From CAYWMP01 sp964459445 (GTDB lineage Bacteria > Desulfobacterota > DSM-4660 > Desulfatiglandales > HGW-15), in assembly GCA_964459445.1 (NCBI GenBank), contig CAYWMP010000051.1, positions 1-32,539 on the forward strand: 32,539 bases of DNA. Direction: 5' to 3'. Positions 23,808 to 32,200 of this stretch are shown here, piece by piece. The stretch's first letter is position 1. Each line of letters begins with the position of its first letter. Position numbers and translations under genes: made by a program. Below the pieces are notes generated by a model. The model was given only the letters and a program-made list of their open reading frames with translations. It was not told the origin of the DNA and searched no databases.

Positions 23808-24628
23808 GTGGTAAAGCTCTTTCAAAATTTGGTCAGCCGCATCAAGAAGCGCATCATCCGTCGACTTGAACGTCCCATCGATACCTATGAGCAAAGGATC
23901 TTCAATAATATGGATCGGCTCACCAAATATATCCAAAAAGGGGACGTGGTTTTGGTTGAAGGACGTTCCGAGATGAGCCGGATTATCAAACTCTTCTCTC
24001 AAAGCCACTGGAGTCATTCCGCTCTTTATATTGGAAACGAACTTGTTAAGAGGGGAAGCCCTGATCGGGAAAAATATCTGGAGGCCTTTGGGGAGGACGC
24101 CAACCACTTGATCGTTGAGGCCTATGCGGGAGAGGGGGTTATCGTGGCGCCGCTAGCGAAATACCGGGAACATAATTTGCGCGTTTGCAGACCCTACGGT
24201 ATTGTAACAAAAGATTTAAGGTTGGTTATGGAAGGGGTCATCGCGAGCATCGGGGGAACGTATGATAATCACAACCTCTTAGAAATTGGGATCATGCTTC
24301 TTCAATCCTGGCTCAATCCCCTCAGAAGACGATCCATCAAATCGTGCCTCGGTGGTTGCGACGATTTTCAGGTCATCTGTTCGGGCTCATTGCCAAGGCT
24401 TTCCAGAACGTTGGCTATCCCATCATTCCGGCCTTTGAGGGGCCGCCGCAAAACGGAAAGGACTACAAACGAAACCCCTATGGCTCAAGGCTCATCATGC
24501 GTCACTACTCCCAAATCCTGCCCAGGGATTTCGATCTAAGCCCTAACTTTGAAATCATCAAATTCAATTTTATCAAAAGCGGCAAGTTCGAATACAAGAA
24601 CGTATGGGCTGACGAAAAAAATCCGTGA
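23808..24628 (+). pseudogene. YiiX-like permuted NlpC/P60 hydrolase, frameshifted
   Basis: The intended product is about 273 residues, of the YiiX/YebB-like permuted papain-fold (NlpC/P60) family. The first frame gives KGDVVLVEG and the His motif SQSHWSHSALYIGN (H70 likely catalytic), and reaches the catalytic cysteine segment DDFQVICSG (C191). From there the conserved continuation LIAKAFQNVGYPIIP is found only in the next frame, which runs to the stop at 24628. The break is in the run TCGGGCTC at 24382-24387, best explained by loss of one G. It may be a real disabling mutation or an assembly error. The start is GTG 23808 with TGGAGA upstream; no signal peptide is visible, so it is cytoplasmic or membrane-associated, unlike its neighbours. 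It probably ends the caspase cluster. Confidence 0.75.
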
Positions 24629-24732
24629 TCATTCCCTCCTATTATTCAAATTCAATCAAAATTTCTATTAAGTAGAACCTTTCGTTTTTATATAAATATA
24701 AAATAATTTTATAATTACATGCATATTTAATG

Positions 24733-24760
24733 TTGACTGCTTTGTTAAAAGTCTTTTAAT
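24733..24760 (+). promoter_or_regulatory. Probable sigma-70 promoter of the ferredoxin-cyclase gene
   Basis: TTGACT (24733-24738) and TTTAAT (24755-24760) are 16 bp apart and each match the consensus at five of six positions. They lie in the only strongly AT-rich stretch of the window (24629-24852), whose upstream part could act as an UP element. Transcription would begin near 24767. I see no gene in this gap. Confidence 0.55.
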
Positions 24761-24852
24761 TGAACATTGCAAAGAGTGCCGAAGACTGCCGACCCGGCCA
24801 AATTGGAGCGATTTGAAATTACCAATCATAATATAACCAACCGCTTATCCCC

Positions 24853-26613
24853 ATGAATACTGATAATGCAATACTCAACCGGCACTCAGCCAATCGAAAC
24901 AGGCAAGGCCCGGTGCATTCCGGGGCCGCAATTATGCGGAGTTTCAGGCTCTGGTCCGGGCTCGTACTTTTAGCCTATCTGATCACGCACCTTACCAACA
25001 ATGCCCTGGGTTTGATTTCACTGGAAGCTATGGAATCCGGAAGAGCCTGGTTCCTCGGTCTATGGCGAAATCCCTTAGGCACAGTCCTACTATATGGATC
25101 GTTAGGTGTTCACTCGACACTCTCCCTTTTGTCCCTGTATCAACGGCACCATTTCCGCATACCCTTTTGGGAAGCGATTCAGATCATACTCGGCCTTGCA
25201 ATCCCGCTTTTTCTCGCGGTCCATCTCGTGGGTACGCGCCTTTCCGCAGAGTTGTATAACACCACGGATTCATACACGGTCATTGTCCTCATTTTTTGGA
25301 AGCTTCGTCCCGATCTAGGTTGGGGACAGGTGAGTCTTTTAATCATCGCCTGGACCCATGGCTGCGTGGCGAGCAACTACTGGCTTCGCTCAAAATCATG
25401 GTACCCACGATGGAAACCCATATTCTTTGGAATGGCTCTGCTTCTGCCTTTGCTTTCATTGCTAGGATTCAGTCAGGCCGGTCGAGAGGTCTCCGGTCTG
25501 GCCGAGCAGTCCGGATGGGTCCAGGAGATCATGCGGTCAAACATGAACCTTGGCTTCTCGGAAAGCGCCTTGCTCGGACGTGCGACGGATGCCATCCTGA
25601 TCGGGTTTGGGATCGGTGTTGCACTCATGTTGATGGCGCGGGGTGTGCGACACATTCATGAATGGCATCATCGATCGATGCGCATCACCTATCCAGGGGG
25701 GAAAGAGGTGGTGGTGCCCATAGGATTTAGCGTTCTCGAGGCAAGCCGACATGCCGGGATACCCCATGCCTCGGCCTGCGGCGGGCGTGGGCGGTGCACC
25801 ACGTGCAGAGTTCGGGTTCTACGTGGGCAGGATACCCTGCCCCAAAGCAGTATCGAGGAACAAAACATTCTCGATCACATCGGCGCCCCGCAAAACGTGC
25901 GCCTGGGCTGCCAACTGCGTCCCGCCGGTGATGTCTTTTTGATGCCTCTCCTGGCAGCAGACACAACATCTAAAGAGGATCTAGCCGACCCGGCCTATCT
26001 GACAGGAGAGGAAAAGGAGATTGTGGTGCTTTTCGCGGATCTTCGAGGTTTTACCCGAATCGCAGAGCACAAACTTCCCTATGATGTCGTATTCCTATTG
26101 AATCGCTATTTCGATGTAGTCGGCGAAGCCATCGAACAAGTGGGAGGGATTGCAAACCAGTTTACCGGCGATGGCGTGATGGCCTTGTTCGGAGTAGAGG
26201 CTGGGCCGGAGGAAAGCTGTCGCCAGGCAGTTATTGCTGCCAGGTCTGTCGTACACAACTTGGTGGATCTCAGCAGTGACTTGAAAGGGGAGTTGAAGGA
26301 ACCTTTGAAAGTGGGGATCGGCATTCACACAGGACCCGCCGTGGTCGGTCAAATGGGGCATGGAGTGGCCACCTATTTGACTGCTGTCGGAGATACCGTG
26401 CATGTGGCAAGCCGACTTCAGGAAATGACCAAGGAGTATAACTGTCAGGCCATCATCTCCGATCGCGTAGCTGAAAAAGCCGGGATTGAAGTAAAGGCCT
26501 TTCCTCTCTACCAGTTGATGGTGCGAAACCGAAGCAATCCCATTGCCATCAGGGCCATAGACGATATCGATGCACTCGCCCAAAAGCTGGAGGGAGGCAG
26601 GAAGTCTTCTTAA
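24853..26613 (+). CDS. Membrane adenylate cyclase with heme-type membrane domain and 2Fe-2S ferredoxin domain
   Basis: A 586-residue protein with three parts. The membrane part (about 30-265) has six or so helices and histidines H46, H87, H124 and H169 placed like the heme ligands of SdhC/diheme cytochrome b-type domains. A plant-type ferredoxin domain (about 277-370) has the cluster motif C309-GGRGR-C315-TT-C318 with C353. The class III cyclase domain (about 385-570) has metal aspartates D396 (FADLRGFT) and D440 (FTGDGVMALFG) and ends TAVGDTVHVASRLQE. The same order is known from CyaC-type adenylate cyclases, where cAMP production is tied to quinone or redox state. That role is the best inference here: respiratory redox to cAMP. 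The start at ATG 24853 lacks a strong ribosome site; ATG 24934 (residue 28) is an alternative that keeps all domains. Confidence 0.9.
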   Translation: MNTDNAILNRHSANRNRQGPVHSGAAIMRSFRLWSGLVLLAYLITHLTNNALGLISLEAMESGRAWFLGLWRNPLGTVLLYGSLGVHSTLSLLSLYQRHHFRIPFWEAIQIILGLAIPLFLAVHLVGTRLSAELYNTTDSYTVIVLIFWKLRPDLGWGQVSLLIIAWTHGCVASNYWLRSKSWYPRWKPIFFGMALLLPLLSLLGFSQAGREVSGLAEQSGWVQEIMRSNMNLGFSESALLGRATDAILIGFGIGVALMLMARGVRHIHEWHHRSMRITYPGGKEVVVPIGFSVLEASRHAGIPHASACGGRGRCTTCRVRVLRGQDTLPQSSIEEQNILDHIGAPQNVRLGCQLRPAGDVFLMPLLAADTTSKEDLADPAYLTGEEKEIVVLFADLRGFTRIAEHKLPYDVVFLLNRYFDVVGEAIEQVGGIANQFTGDGVMALFGVEAGPEESCRQAVIAARSVVHNLVDLSSDLKGELKEPLKVGIGIHTGPAVVGQMGHGVATYLTAVGDTVHVASRLQEMTKEYNCQAIISDRVAEKAGIEVKAFPLYQLMVRNRSNPIAIRAIDDIDALAQKLEGGRKSS

Positions 26614-26679
26614 TCCACGAGCCCACTAAGCCCACCCGCTAACGCTACTTTTTAGAATTTTCTATTTACAAATATGATC

Positions 26680-26710
26680 TTGACAATGTTAACATGCATG
26701 TTAACATAAT
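26680..26710 (+). promoter_or_regulatory. Toxin-antitoxin promoter with palindromic operator
   Basis: TTGACA (26680-26685) is followed by the perfect 20-bp palindrome TGTTAACATGCATGTTAACA (26687-26706) and CATAAT (26705-26710, 19-bp spacing). The palindrome covers the spacer, as expected if the HigA-type antitoxin encoded downstream represses the operon. Binding is inferred from symmetry and position. Confidence 0.6.
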
Positions 26711-26716
26711 CTAGTA

Positions 26717-27067
26717 ATGAGAAAGATAGTATTCTACGAAACAGCATCTGGATAAAAGCCTATTGAAGATTTTCTTGATCAGCTCTCAGCCAAGCAGGCC
26801 CAAAAAATAGCCTGGGTTTTAAAACTTGCTGAAGACCTTGATCGCGTTCCTTTGAAGTATTTCAAAAAGATGATGAATACGGAGGATCTTTGGGGGGTCC
26901 GAGTTTCTTGCGGATCGGATATTTTTCGGCTAATTGGATTTTTTGAAGGTGCCAGCTTGGTTGTTTTAGCCCACGCGTTTCAAAAGAAGACTCAAAAAAC
27001 ACCAAAACGAGCTATCAAAATAGCGGAAGAAAGAAGAAGAGAATATTTCAGGAGGAAGAAGAAATGA
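26717..27067 (+). pseudogene. higB: HigB/RelE-type toxin gene interrupted by an in-frame stop
   Basis: Read from ATG 26717, the frame encodes MRKIVFYETASG, then TAA at 26753-26755, then KPIEDFLDQLSAKQAQKIAW and onward to the stop at 27067. The whole is about 116 codons, the normal size for a HigB/phage Gp49-like RelE-family mRNA interferase. The later parts VSCGSDIFRLIGFFEGASLV and LAHAFQKKTQKTPKRAI are typical. The stop falls where homologs have a Ser/Gly-Lys before PIEDF. The toxin is thus probably inactive, unless translation restarts downstream. The end overlaps the antitoxin start by 4 bp (ATGA). The operator palindrome lies directly upstream. The gene symbol reflects family assignment only. 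Confidence 0.8.
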
Positions 27068-27339
27068 GTGACCTTCAAAGATATATTAAAAAGAGAAAGT
27101 CTCGTGATCCGAACTTTGCAGAGAACTTCGACTCAGGATACGAGCAATTTAAGATCGGCGTTCTACTGAAACAGGCACGTGAAGAGGCAGGCCTCACACA
27201 GGAGGAGCTTGCAAAAAGACTAAACACGAAGAAATCCGCTATCTCGAGAATTGAGAATCACGCAGAGGATATAAAACTCTCTACCATTGAAAAATTCGCG
27301 AACGCTCTCGGGAAAAAGCTCCGCCTCGAAGTCGCGTAA
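27064..27339 (+). CDS. higA: HigA-type antitoxin, XRE-family helix-turn-helix
   Basis: A 91-residue DNA-binding protein. The Cro/C1-type HTH covers about 30-85 (IGVLLKQAREEAGLTQEELA, then KKSAISRIENH). The N-terminal 30 residues (RDPNFAENFDSGYEQFKIG) are the usual lead of HigA-like antitoxins paired with Gp49-like toxins in the order toxin then antitoxin. It should neutralise the HigB toxin and repress the operon at the upstream palindrome. The reading frame is intact although the toxin is broken, as expected for a decaying module in which the antitoxin is harmless. AGGAGGAAGAA, inside the toxin tail, provides the ribosome site. Confidence 0.87.
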   Translation: MSDLQRYIKKRKSRDPNFAENFDSGYEQFKIGVLLKQAREEAGLTQEELAKRLNTKKSAISRIENHAEDIKLSTIEKFANALGKKLRLEVA

Positions 27340-27404
27340 ACGCATCGAAGCAATCCGCAACGAGCAACAATGAAAGGACGTGTCCCCCCTTTCGTGCCAT
27401 TTAG

Positions 27405-27464
27405 ATCAGACATTTTTCGGTACGCCAGTCCCGTAAGGAGGAGATTGAAATATATGAAAGCTAA
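27405..27464 (+). pseudogene. C-terminal remnant of a BrnT-like toxin
   Basis: The frame immediately upstream of and overlapping the CopG/BrnA-like antitoxin start encodes IRHFSVRQSRKEEIEIYES then stop. It resembles the conserved end of BrnT-family toxins (an Arg/Ser-Ala-Arg-x-x-x-x-x-Glu pattern with a Tyr-Glu near the end), and its overlap with the antitoxin start is the normal BrnTA geometry. An in-frame TAG at 27402 precedes it and no toxin sequence is found farther upstream. I infer that most of the toxin has been deleted. The match is short, so confidence is limited. Confidence 0.5.
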
Positions 27465-27696
27465 AGAACTGGATAAGAAATTCGATAGAGGAGAGGATAT
27501 TACCGAGTTTCTGGATTTGTCAAAAGCGAAAAGACCCGGTCAGGATCAGCGGCGTGTCAACGTGGATTTTCCTGTTTGGATGATACAACGCTTGGACAAG
27601 GAGGCCAAACGCCTCGGAGTCCCGAGGCAATCCATCATTAAGATTTGGATTGCCGAAAGATTAGAAAGAGCAGAATACCACAAAAAAAGACACTAA
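27454..27696 (+). CDS. BrnA/CopG-family antitoxin
   Basis: An 80-residue protein starting at ATG 27454 with AAGGAGGAGA upstream. The longer in-frame extension back to 27370 has no ribosome site and covers the toxin remnant, so it is rejected. The N-terminus (MKAKELDKKFDRGEDITEFL) is the toxin-binding type of lead. The C-terminal half, RRVNVDFPVWMIQRLDKEAK followed by GVPRQSIIKIWIAERL, is a ribbon-helix-helix DNA-binding domain. Such antitoxins normally follow their toxin gene; here only a short toxin tail remains, making this an orphan antitoxin that may still act as a repressor or neutralise a related toxin elsewhere. Confidence 0.8.
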   Translation: MKAKELDKKFDRGEDITEFLDLSKAKRPGQDQRRVNVDFPVWMIQRLDKEAKRLGVPRQSIIKIWIAERLERAEYHKKRH

Positions 27697-27781
27697 CGCG
27701 CGATAATGCAACATCATAAGGTCGCTTTTCGGTCCTCTAGTTCGTTGTAGCTATCGAGAGCGAAAGTTAAACGAGGCGCCT

Positions 27782-28921
27782 GTGAAATTCGAAGATACTG
27801 TTTATGCATTTTTGAAGGAACTGGGTCACTTTGACTGTCATTTATCATGTGCCGACTTTATCTGGGAGCCTATTTTTCCTGACGGTAAGGACAGATGGAA
27901 CCATGTGCATGTTACCAAATATAAGCAGACTTTCTATATCAGTCATATTGACGGCAACAACTGCGGATTGGAAGTGGTGCTTAATAAGAGCGTGCAGGCA
28001 ATGGATTCATTCGGCTTTTCATCCTATGCAGATGGCAGTGACGATCTGGCCAGTGTATGGGGGCCTTTAATAGCATCGGCCCGCACTTGGCTGAAGACAA
28101 TTAGAAAAGACTGGATAAGAACCAATAGGCGCGTACAGGAACAGTATCCCCTAAACCGTCGATTCGGCATCGTGCCAAATTCTCTTATCAGGGCATCTCT
28201 TGCCGATATCTACCGGCTCGACAAGGATCTTGGCAAAGCAAAGAGCAGGAAATTCATAAGATTAGTGGAAGATGGATATTTTCTTAAGGAAAAGAATACC
28301 ACCGTGGAATCCATGACAGCAAAGGACTATTTTGACTATTGCAGGATCGCCTATATTGCCGGAAGGCGAAAGGATGATTATGTAGACGAGAGTCTGTCCG
28401 GACGAGAAATGTATAAACGATATGCTGATGGGAGACATGAAGGACTTCTTGACATAGATGAAAACTCGCAGCAGGAGTTTTCCAATTGGATCGATGGAAA
28501 ACATGCGAAAAGAACGAGCGGTGGGCATCCGTGGGAGATCAAACGCGGGGGAAATACAACCCATATAGATCTTAGTGTTTTCCGTCCATCTTTCCACAAG
28601 AAGGAGGAATTCAAGATAGAACTGCGCGGCGCTTCCATCAATAGACTGGTGGAGACAATCAAGATGTTCTTAGCGATCTTTGACACGTCCCTGCCAATCT
28701 CCATTGCCGACCCGGAGGGAATTCGCCAAAGGCTGCTTGCTCAAGACAACATCGGCATTATTCCGTGTTACGACTCATTGCACAGAGCCAACCAGCGTTT
28801 CAGAGACAGCCAGCACGTCTATGATGTCGTGTACTATGATGATTTGGGCAGATATAAACGAAGGATCACCCCATTCATCACCTGGGAACCGTTGCCGGTG
28901 CTCAAGCCGAAGGATATTTAA
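27782..28921 (+). CDS. Protein of unknown function, accessory region
   Basis: I do not recognise this 379-residue protein. It starts at GTG 27782 with a weak GAGG upstream. No signal peptide or membrane segment is visible, so it is cytoplasmic. Visible features are a mixed alpha/beta N-terminal third with Cys19, Cys23 and Cys61, a basic middle (KTIRKDWIRTNRRVQEQYPL), a segment DYFDYCRIAYIAGRRKDDYV, and a C-terminal half (RTSGGHPWEIKRGGNTTHID then ELRGASINRLVETIKMFLAI). The GGHPWEIKRGG part could be a nucleotide- or nucleic-acid-contacting loop; this is a guess. It stands alone between decaying toxin-antitoxin genes and a repeat-rich spacer, a setting typical of mobile or defence-related cargo. 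No neighbour suggests its job. Confidence 0.7.
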   Translation: MKFEDTVYAFLKELGHFDCHLSCADFIWEPIFPDGKDRWNHVHVTKYKQTFYISHIDGNNCGLEVVLNKSVQAMDSFGFSSYADGSDDLASVWGPLIASARTWLKTIRKDWIRTNRRVQEQYPLNRRFGIVPNSLIRASLADIYRLDKDLGKAKSRKFIRLVEDGYFLKEKNTTVESMTAKDYFDYCRIAYIAGRRKDDYVDESLSGREMYKRYADGRHEGLLDIDENSQQEFSNWIDGKHAKRTSGGHPWEIKRGGNTTHIDLSVFRPSFHKKEEFKIELRGASINRLVETIKMFLAIFDTSLPISIADPEGIRQRLLAQDNIGIIPCYDSLHRANQRFRDSQHVYDVVYYDDLGRYKRRITPFITWEPLPVLKPKDI

Positions 28922-29033
28922 GCCGAAAACGGGCTGAGTCAATGGCTGAACTGCTACTACATTTGTTGTATGTCTAAAAATAAAGGCAATCCTATAATCA
29001 GCTATGAGCCATCTTCGTTAGCATCAAGCTCAA

Positions 29034-29080
29034 TCAGCAACTCGCAACCCGTAACGCGCAACCCGCAACCCGCAACAAGA
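29034..29080. repeat. Degenerate GCAACCC tandem repeat
   Basis: Repeated units of the type CGCAACCC (CTCGCAACCCGTAACGCGC and further copies) lie in the 359-bp gap between 28921 and the kinase gene. Similar low-complexity runs occur at about 7775-7800, 7880-7905 and 18478-18510. The rest of the gap holds the kinase leader; I see no other gene. Confidence 0.6.
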
Positions 29081-29198
29081 ATCACAATCTTATTGACTCC
29101 AGCGGTATTTCTTTGGTAATTTTCACCCAATTTGGTTCAATGAAAATGAGTCATACCAATCCACTATGAAATGAAGGACACGGCCCTCTAACCCCAAT

Positions 29199-29224
29199 AG
29201 GAGGCAACCATGACCCGGACCTAG
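29199..29224 (+). promoter_or_regulatory. Four-codon mini-ORF with strong ribosome site in the kinase leader
   Basis: AGGAGG (29199-29204) is followed at 5-nt spacing by ATG ACC CGG ACC TAG (29210-29224), which would encode Met-Thr-Arg-Thr. The stop lies 3 nt before a strong terminator-like hairpin, and the kinase start is 56 nt farther on. This arrangement is like a leader peptide/attenuator, with ribosome occupancy deciding whether the hairpin forms. No competing antiterminator was found by eye. Confidence 0.4.
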
Positions 29225-29227
29225 CAC

Positions 29228-29261
29228 AAAAACCCGCGTCTCTAAAAGAGCGCGGGTTTTT
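29228..29261 (+). terminator. Intrinsic terminator or attenuator upstream of the hybrid kinase
   Basis: AAAAACCCGCG pairs with CGCGGGTTTTT (11 bp), with a further CTCT/AGAG pairing inside. It stands 19 bp before the kinase ATG, so the kinase must be expressed by read-through or from a promoter inside this short space. The stem core equals that of the hairpin at 1980. Confidence 0.75.
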
Positions 29262-29280
29262 GTTTGAGGATACAGCATTC

Positions 29281-32200
29281 ATGATCAACGAAGACTATCG
29301 AAGTATTTTTGAAAATTCTATTGAAGGCATTTGCCAGACCACCCCTGAGGGCCGTTTCATGAGCGTAAACCCGGCAATGGTTAAAATGCTCGGCTACGAC
29401 TCACCCGAAGATCTGATATCCTCCGTAACAGACTTGGCCAAACAGATCTATTTCAATTCCGCGGATCGAAAAGAAATCCAGCATACCCTAGAACGAGAGG
29501 GTCAGGTCCTTGGGTTTGAAACGCAACTATACCGCAAGGACGGGAGTGTGATTTGGGTTTCCATAAATTCACGAACCGTCTTCGGATCTGATGGGGCATT
29601 GCTGTGCTACGAGAGTTTCATCAACGACATAACCAAACGCAAACAAACGGAACATGAATTGCGGGGGACCTCAGAACGCCACCGGCTTCTTATGGAAGCC
29701 ACCCCCGACCCTGTAACGGTTTACGACCGTCAAGGGAGAGTGATCTATGTCAACCCGGCCTTTGAAGACACTTTTGGCTGGTCCTTGGATGAGTTGAAGG
29801 GGAAGCGGCTTGATTTCGTACCCTCCCATGAGGCGGAGAAGACCCGGCGGGCCGTTGAGCGCGCCATGAAAGGGGAGAGAGTACGGTTACAGGCCCAGCG
29901 GTTAACCAAGGACAAACGGCTCTTGGATGTCCACATCAGTAGCGCGTCCTACACAGATCCCGATGGGAATATTGCGGGCCTCATTGTCATCACAAAAGAC
30001 TTTTCCGAACTCAAACGGGCTGAAAGAGAGCTGGCCAAGCACCGGGATCAACTTGAACATCTTGTTCTCGAGCGTACCGATGCACTGAGGGCAAGTGAAG
30101 AAAAATATCGTACGCTGTTTGAAGAGGTCAAAGAGGGCTACTATGAAGCAGAGCAAGGCCGAAAACTGCTGGGAAAACTCTACCGCACCGCCATCTCCAT
30201 GCAGACATCCTGGGATCGGAATGACAGGATAAAGGCCTTCAACCAAGCCGCACATGAAATCCTGGGTTTCGACCGTTTCTGGATTCTGCCTGCCTCTTCG
30301 GACGGCTCCCACTTGGAGGCATCTGAGGTTTTCGGTCCCGGGCCAACACCCCCGAGACTGCCCATTTCTCCGGAGGCCGGTCCTTTCTACAAGGCATTCC
30401 AGACACGCCGCCCGGTCGCAATACTCAATGAAGAGGATTTGAAGAATATGCCGCCCCTGGACCCTGCCTATCTCCTTCACCCGGCTTTTCGAAGCACCCG
30501 TTTTGTGATTGTTCCCCTTATTGTCGGAGACCGTATCAAAGGGGTGGCCATTGCGGATAACAGGCCAAGTAAGCGGCCAATCAGCGCGACTGTAATCGAG
30601 CCCTTTGCCCTCTTGTGCCAGCAGCTTGCTACGGCCCTGGAGGCGGCTGATCTTTACTCCGAGACCAGAGCCCGGGAGCGAGAAGCGAGTCAGCTTTACG
30701 AGGTCACGGCGCAACTGGCGGCCAAGCTGGATATGGATCATTTAATGGATCTGATTGCGGCAAAGGCGGTGGATTTGTTGGGTTGCGACGGTGCTGTCAT
30801 TATGAGATATGACGAAACAAGGGGTGGGCTCACGATCGTCCACGGGCATAATCTTGATATGGCGTCAAACCCGGACACGCTAATCATGCCGGGAGAAGGC
30901 ATTGGTGGAAGAGCCTTTAAAGAACGGCGACCCGTTTGGACCCATGATCGTGAAGCAGACCCGTCTCTCAGGCACAAGGATTCCTCAACAGAGGCCTTTG
31001 TCAAGGCATTGTCCCCTCGTGCGATCCTCGGGGTGCCTATTATCGTCCGGGAAGACGTTTATGGCGTGCTCGTGGTCTACTTCAAGACCCCCCACGATTT
31101 TCAACCTAAAGAAGAACAGATCCTCTCGTCTTTGTCATACCACGCAGCCGTTACCATCGCCAATGTGCGACTTCTTGAAGCCTTGCATCAGGCCAAGGAA
31201 GCCGCTGTGGCTGCTACGGAGGCCAAAAGCGATTTCCTGGCCAGTATGAGCCACGAGATCCGCACACCGATGAATGCCATCATCGGCATGGCCGATCTAT
31301 TGTCGGAAACCGCTTTAACCTCCGAGCAGCAACAGTATGTCAAGGTTTTCTCATCCGCTGGAGAGAACCTCTTGAGCATTATTAACGACATCCTTGATAT
31401 CTCCAAAATAGAGGCGGGTCACCTTGAACTCGAATCCATTGAATTTGATCTTAAGGAGCTTGCTGAAACGACCTGCGATGTAATGGCCTTTCGAGCGCAG
31501 GAAAAGGGCTTGGGCTTGACATGCAATATGATGCCTGAGGTTCCCACCGATTTGGTAGGGGACCCGGTCCGGTTGCGCCAAATACTCACGAACCTGATCA
31601 GCAATGCCGTCAAGTTCACGGAGAAGGGCGAGGTATCAATGAGCGTAGGGATGGGGGGTCCCATCTCCGACAGCACTAAGTCTGATGTTGTTGAGTTGCT
31701 CTTTACGGTCGCCGATACAGGGATCGGTATTCCTCCCGATAAGGCCGCTCTCGTCTTTGACAGCTTTAAGCAGGCAGACTCATCAACGACTCGCAAGCAT
31801 GGAGGCACGGGTCTCGGCTTGAGCATCTCAAAACGCCTAGTTGAACTCATGGATGGCCAAATCTGGGTTGAAAGTGCTTTAGGCAAAGGAAGCCAGTTTC
31901 ATTTTACGGCGACATTCCCGGTCCAGAAGGAGCCCAAGGAGATCGCGGTTGGGAAAATGGAAATCGCCGAACCTGGGCCACCCAAAGAACTCAAGCCTTT
32001 GAACATTCTCCTGGTGGAAGACACGGAAGACAATATCCTTCTTATCAAAGCCTTTCTTAAAAAGACCCCGCATCAAATAGACACGGCTGAGAACGGTGAA
32101 GAAGCAGTCGAGAAATTCACATCAGGCGAATACGATCTATTGCTCATGGATATGCAAATGCCGATCATGGACGGTTACACGGCTACAGGGGAGATAAGAA

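Noticed and set aside
25727..26583. Long - strand frames opposite the ferredoxin-cyclase
   Set aside because: They are antisense to conserved ferredoxin and cyclase motifs and arise from the codon bias of the true gene.
27370..27453. Longer N-terminus for the BrnA/CopG antitoxin
   Set aside because: The extension lacks a ribosome site and overlaps the toxin remnant read in another frame; the ATG at 27454 has a strong AAGGAGGAGA.
29260..29280. TTG 29260 as start of the hybrid kinase
   Set aside because: The TTG lies in the 3' arm of the terminator hairpin and has no ribosome site. ATG 29281 has GAGGA upstream and begins directly at the PAS domain.
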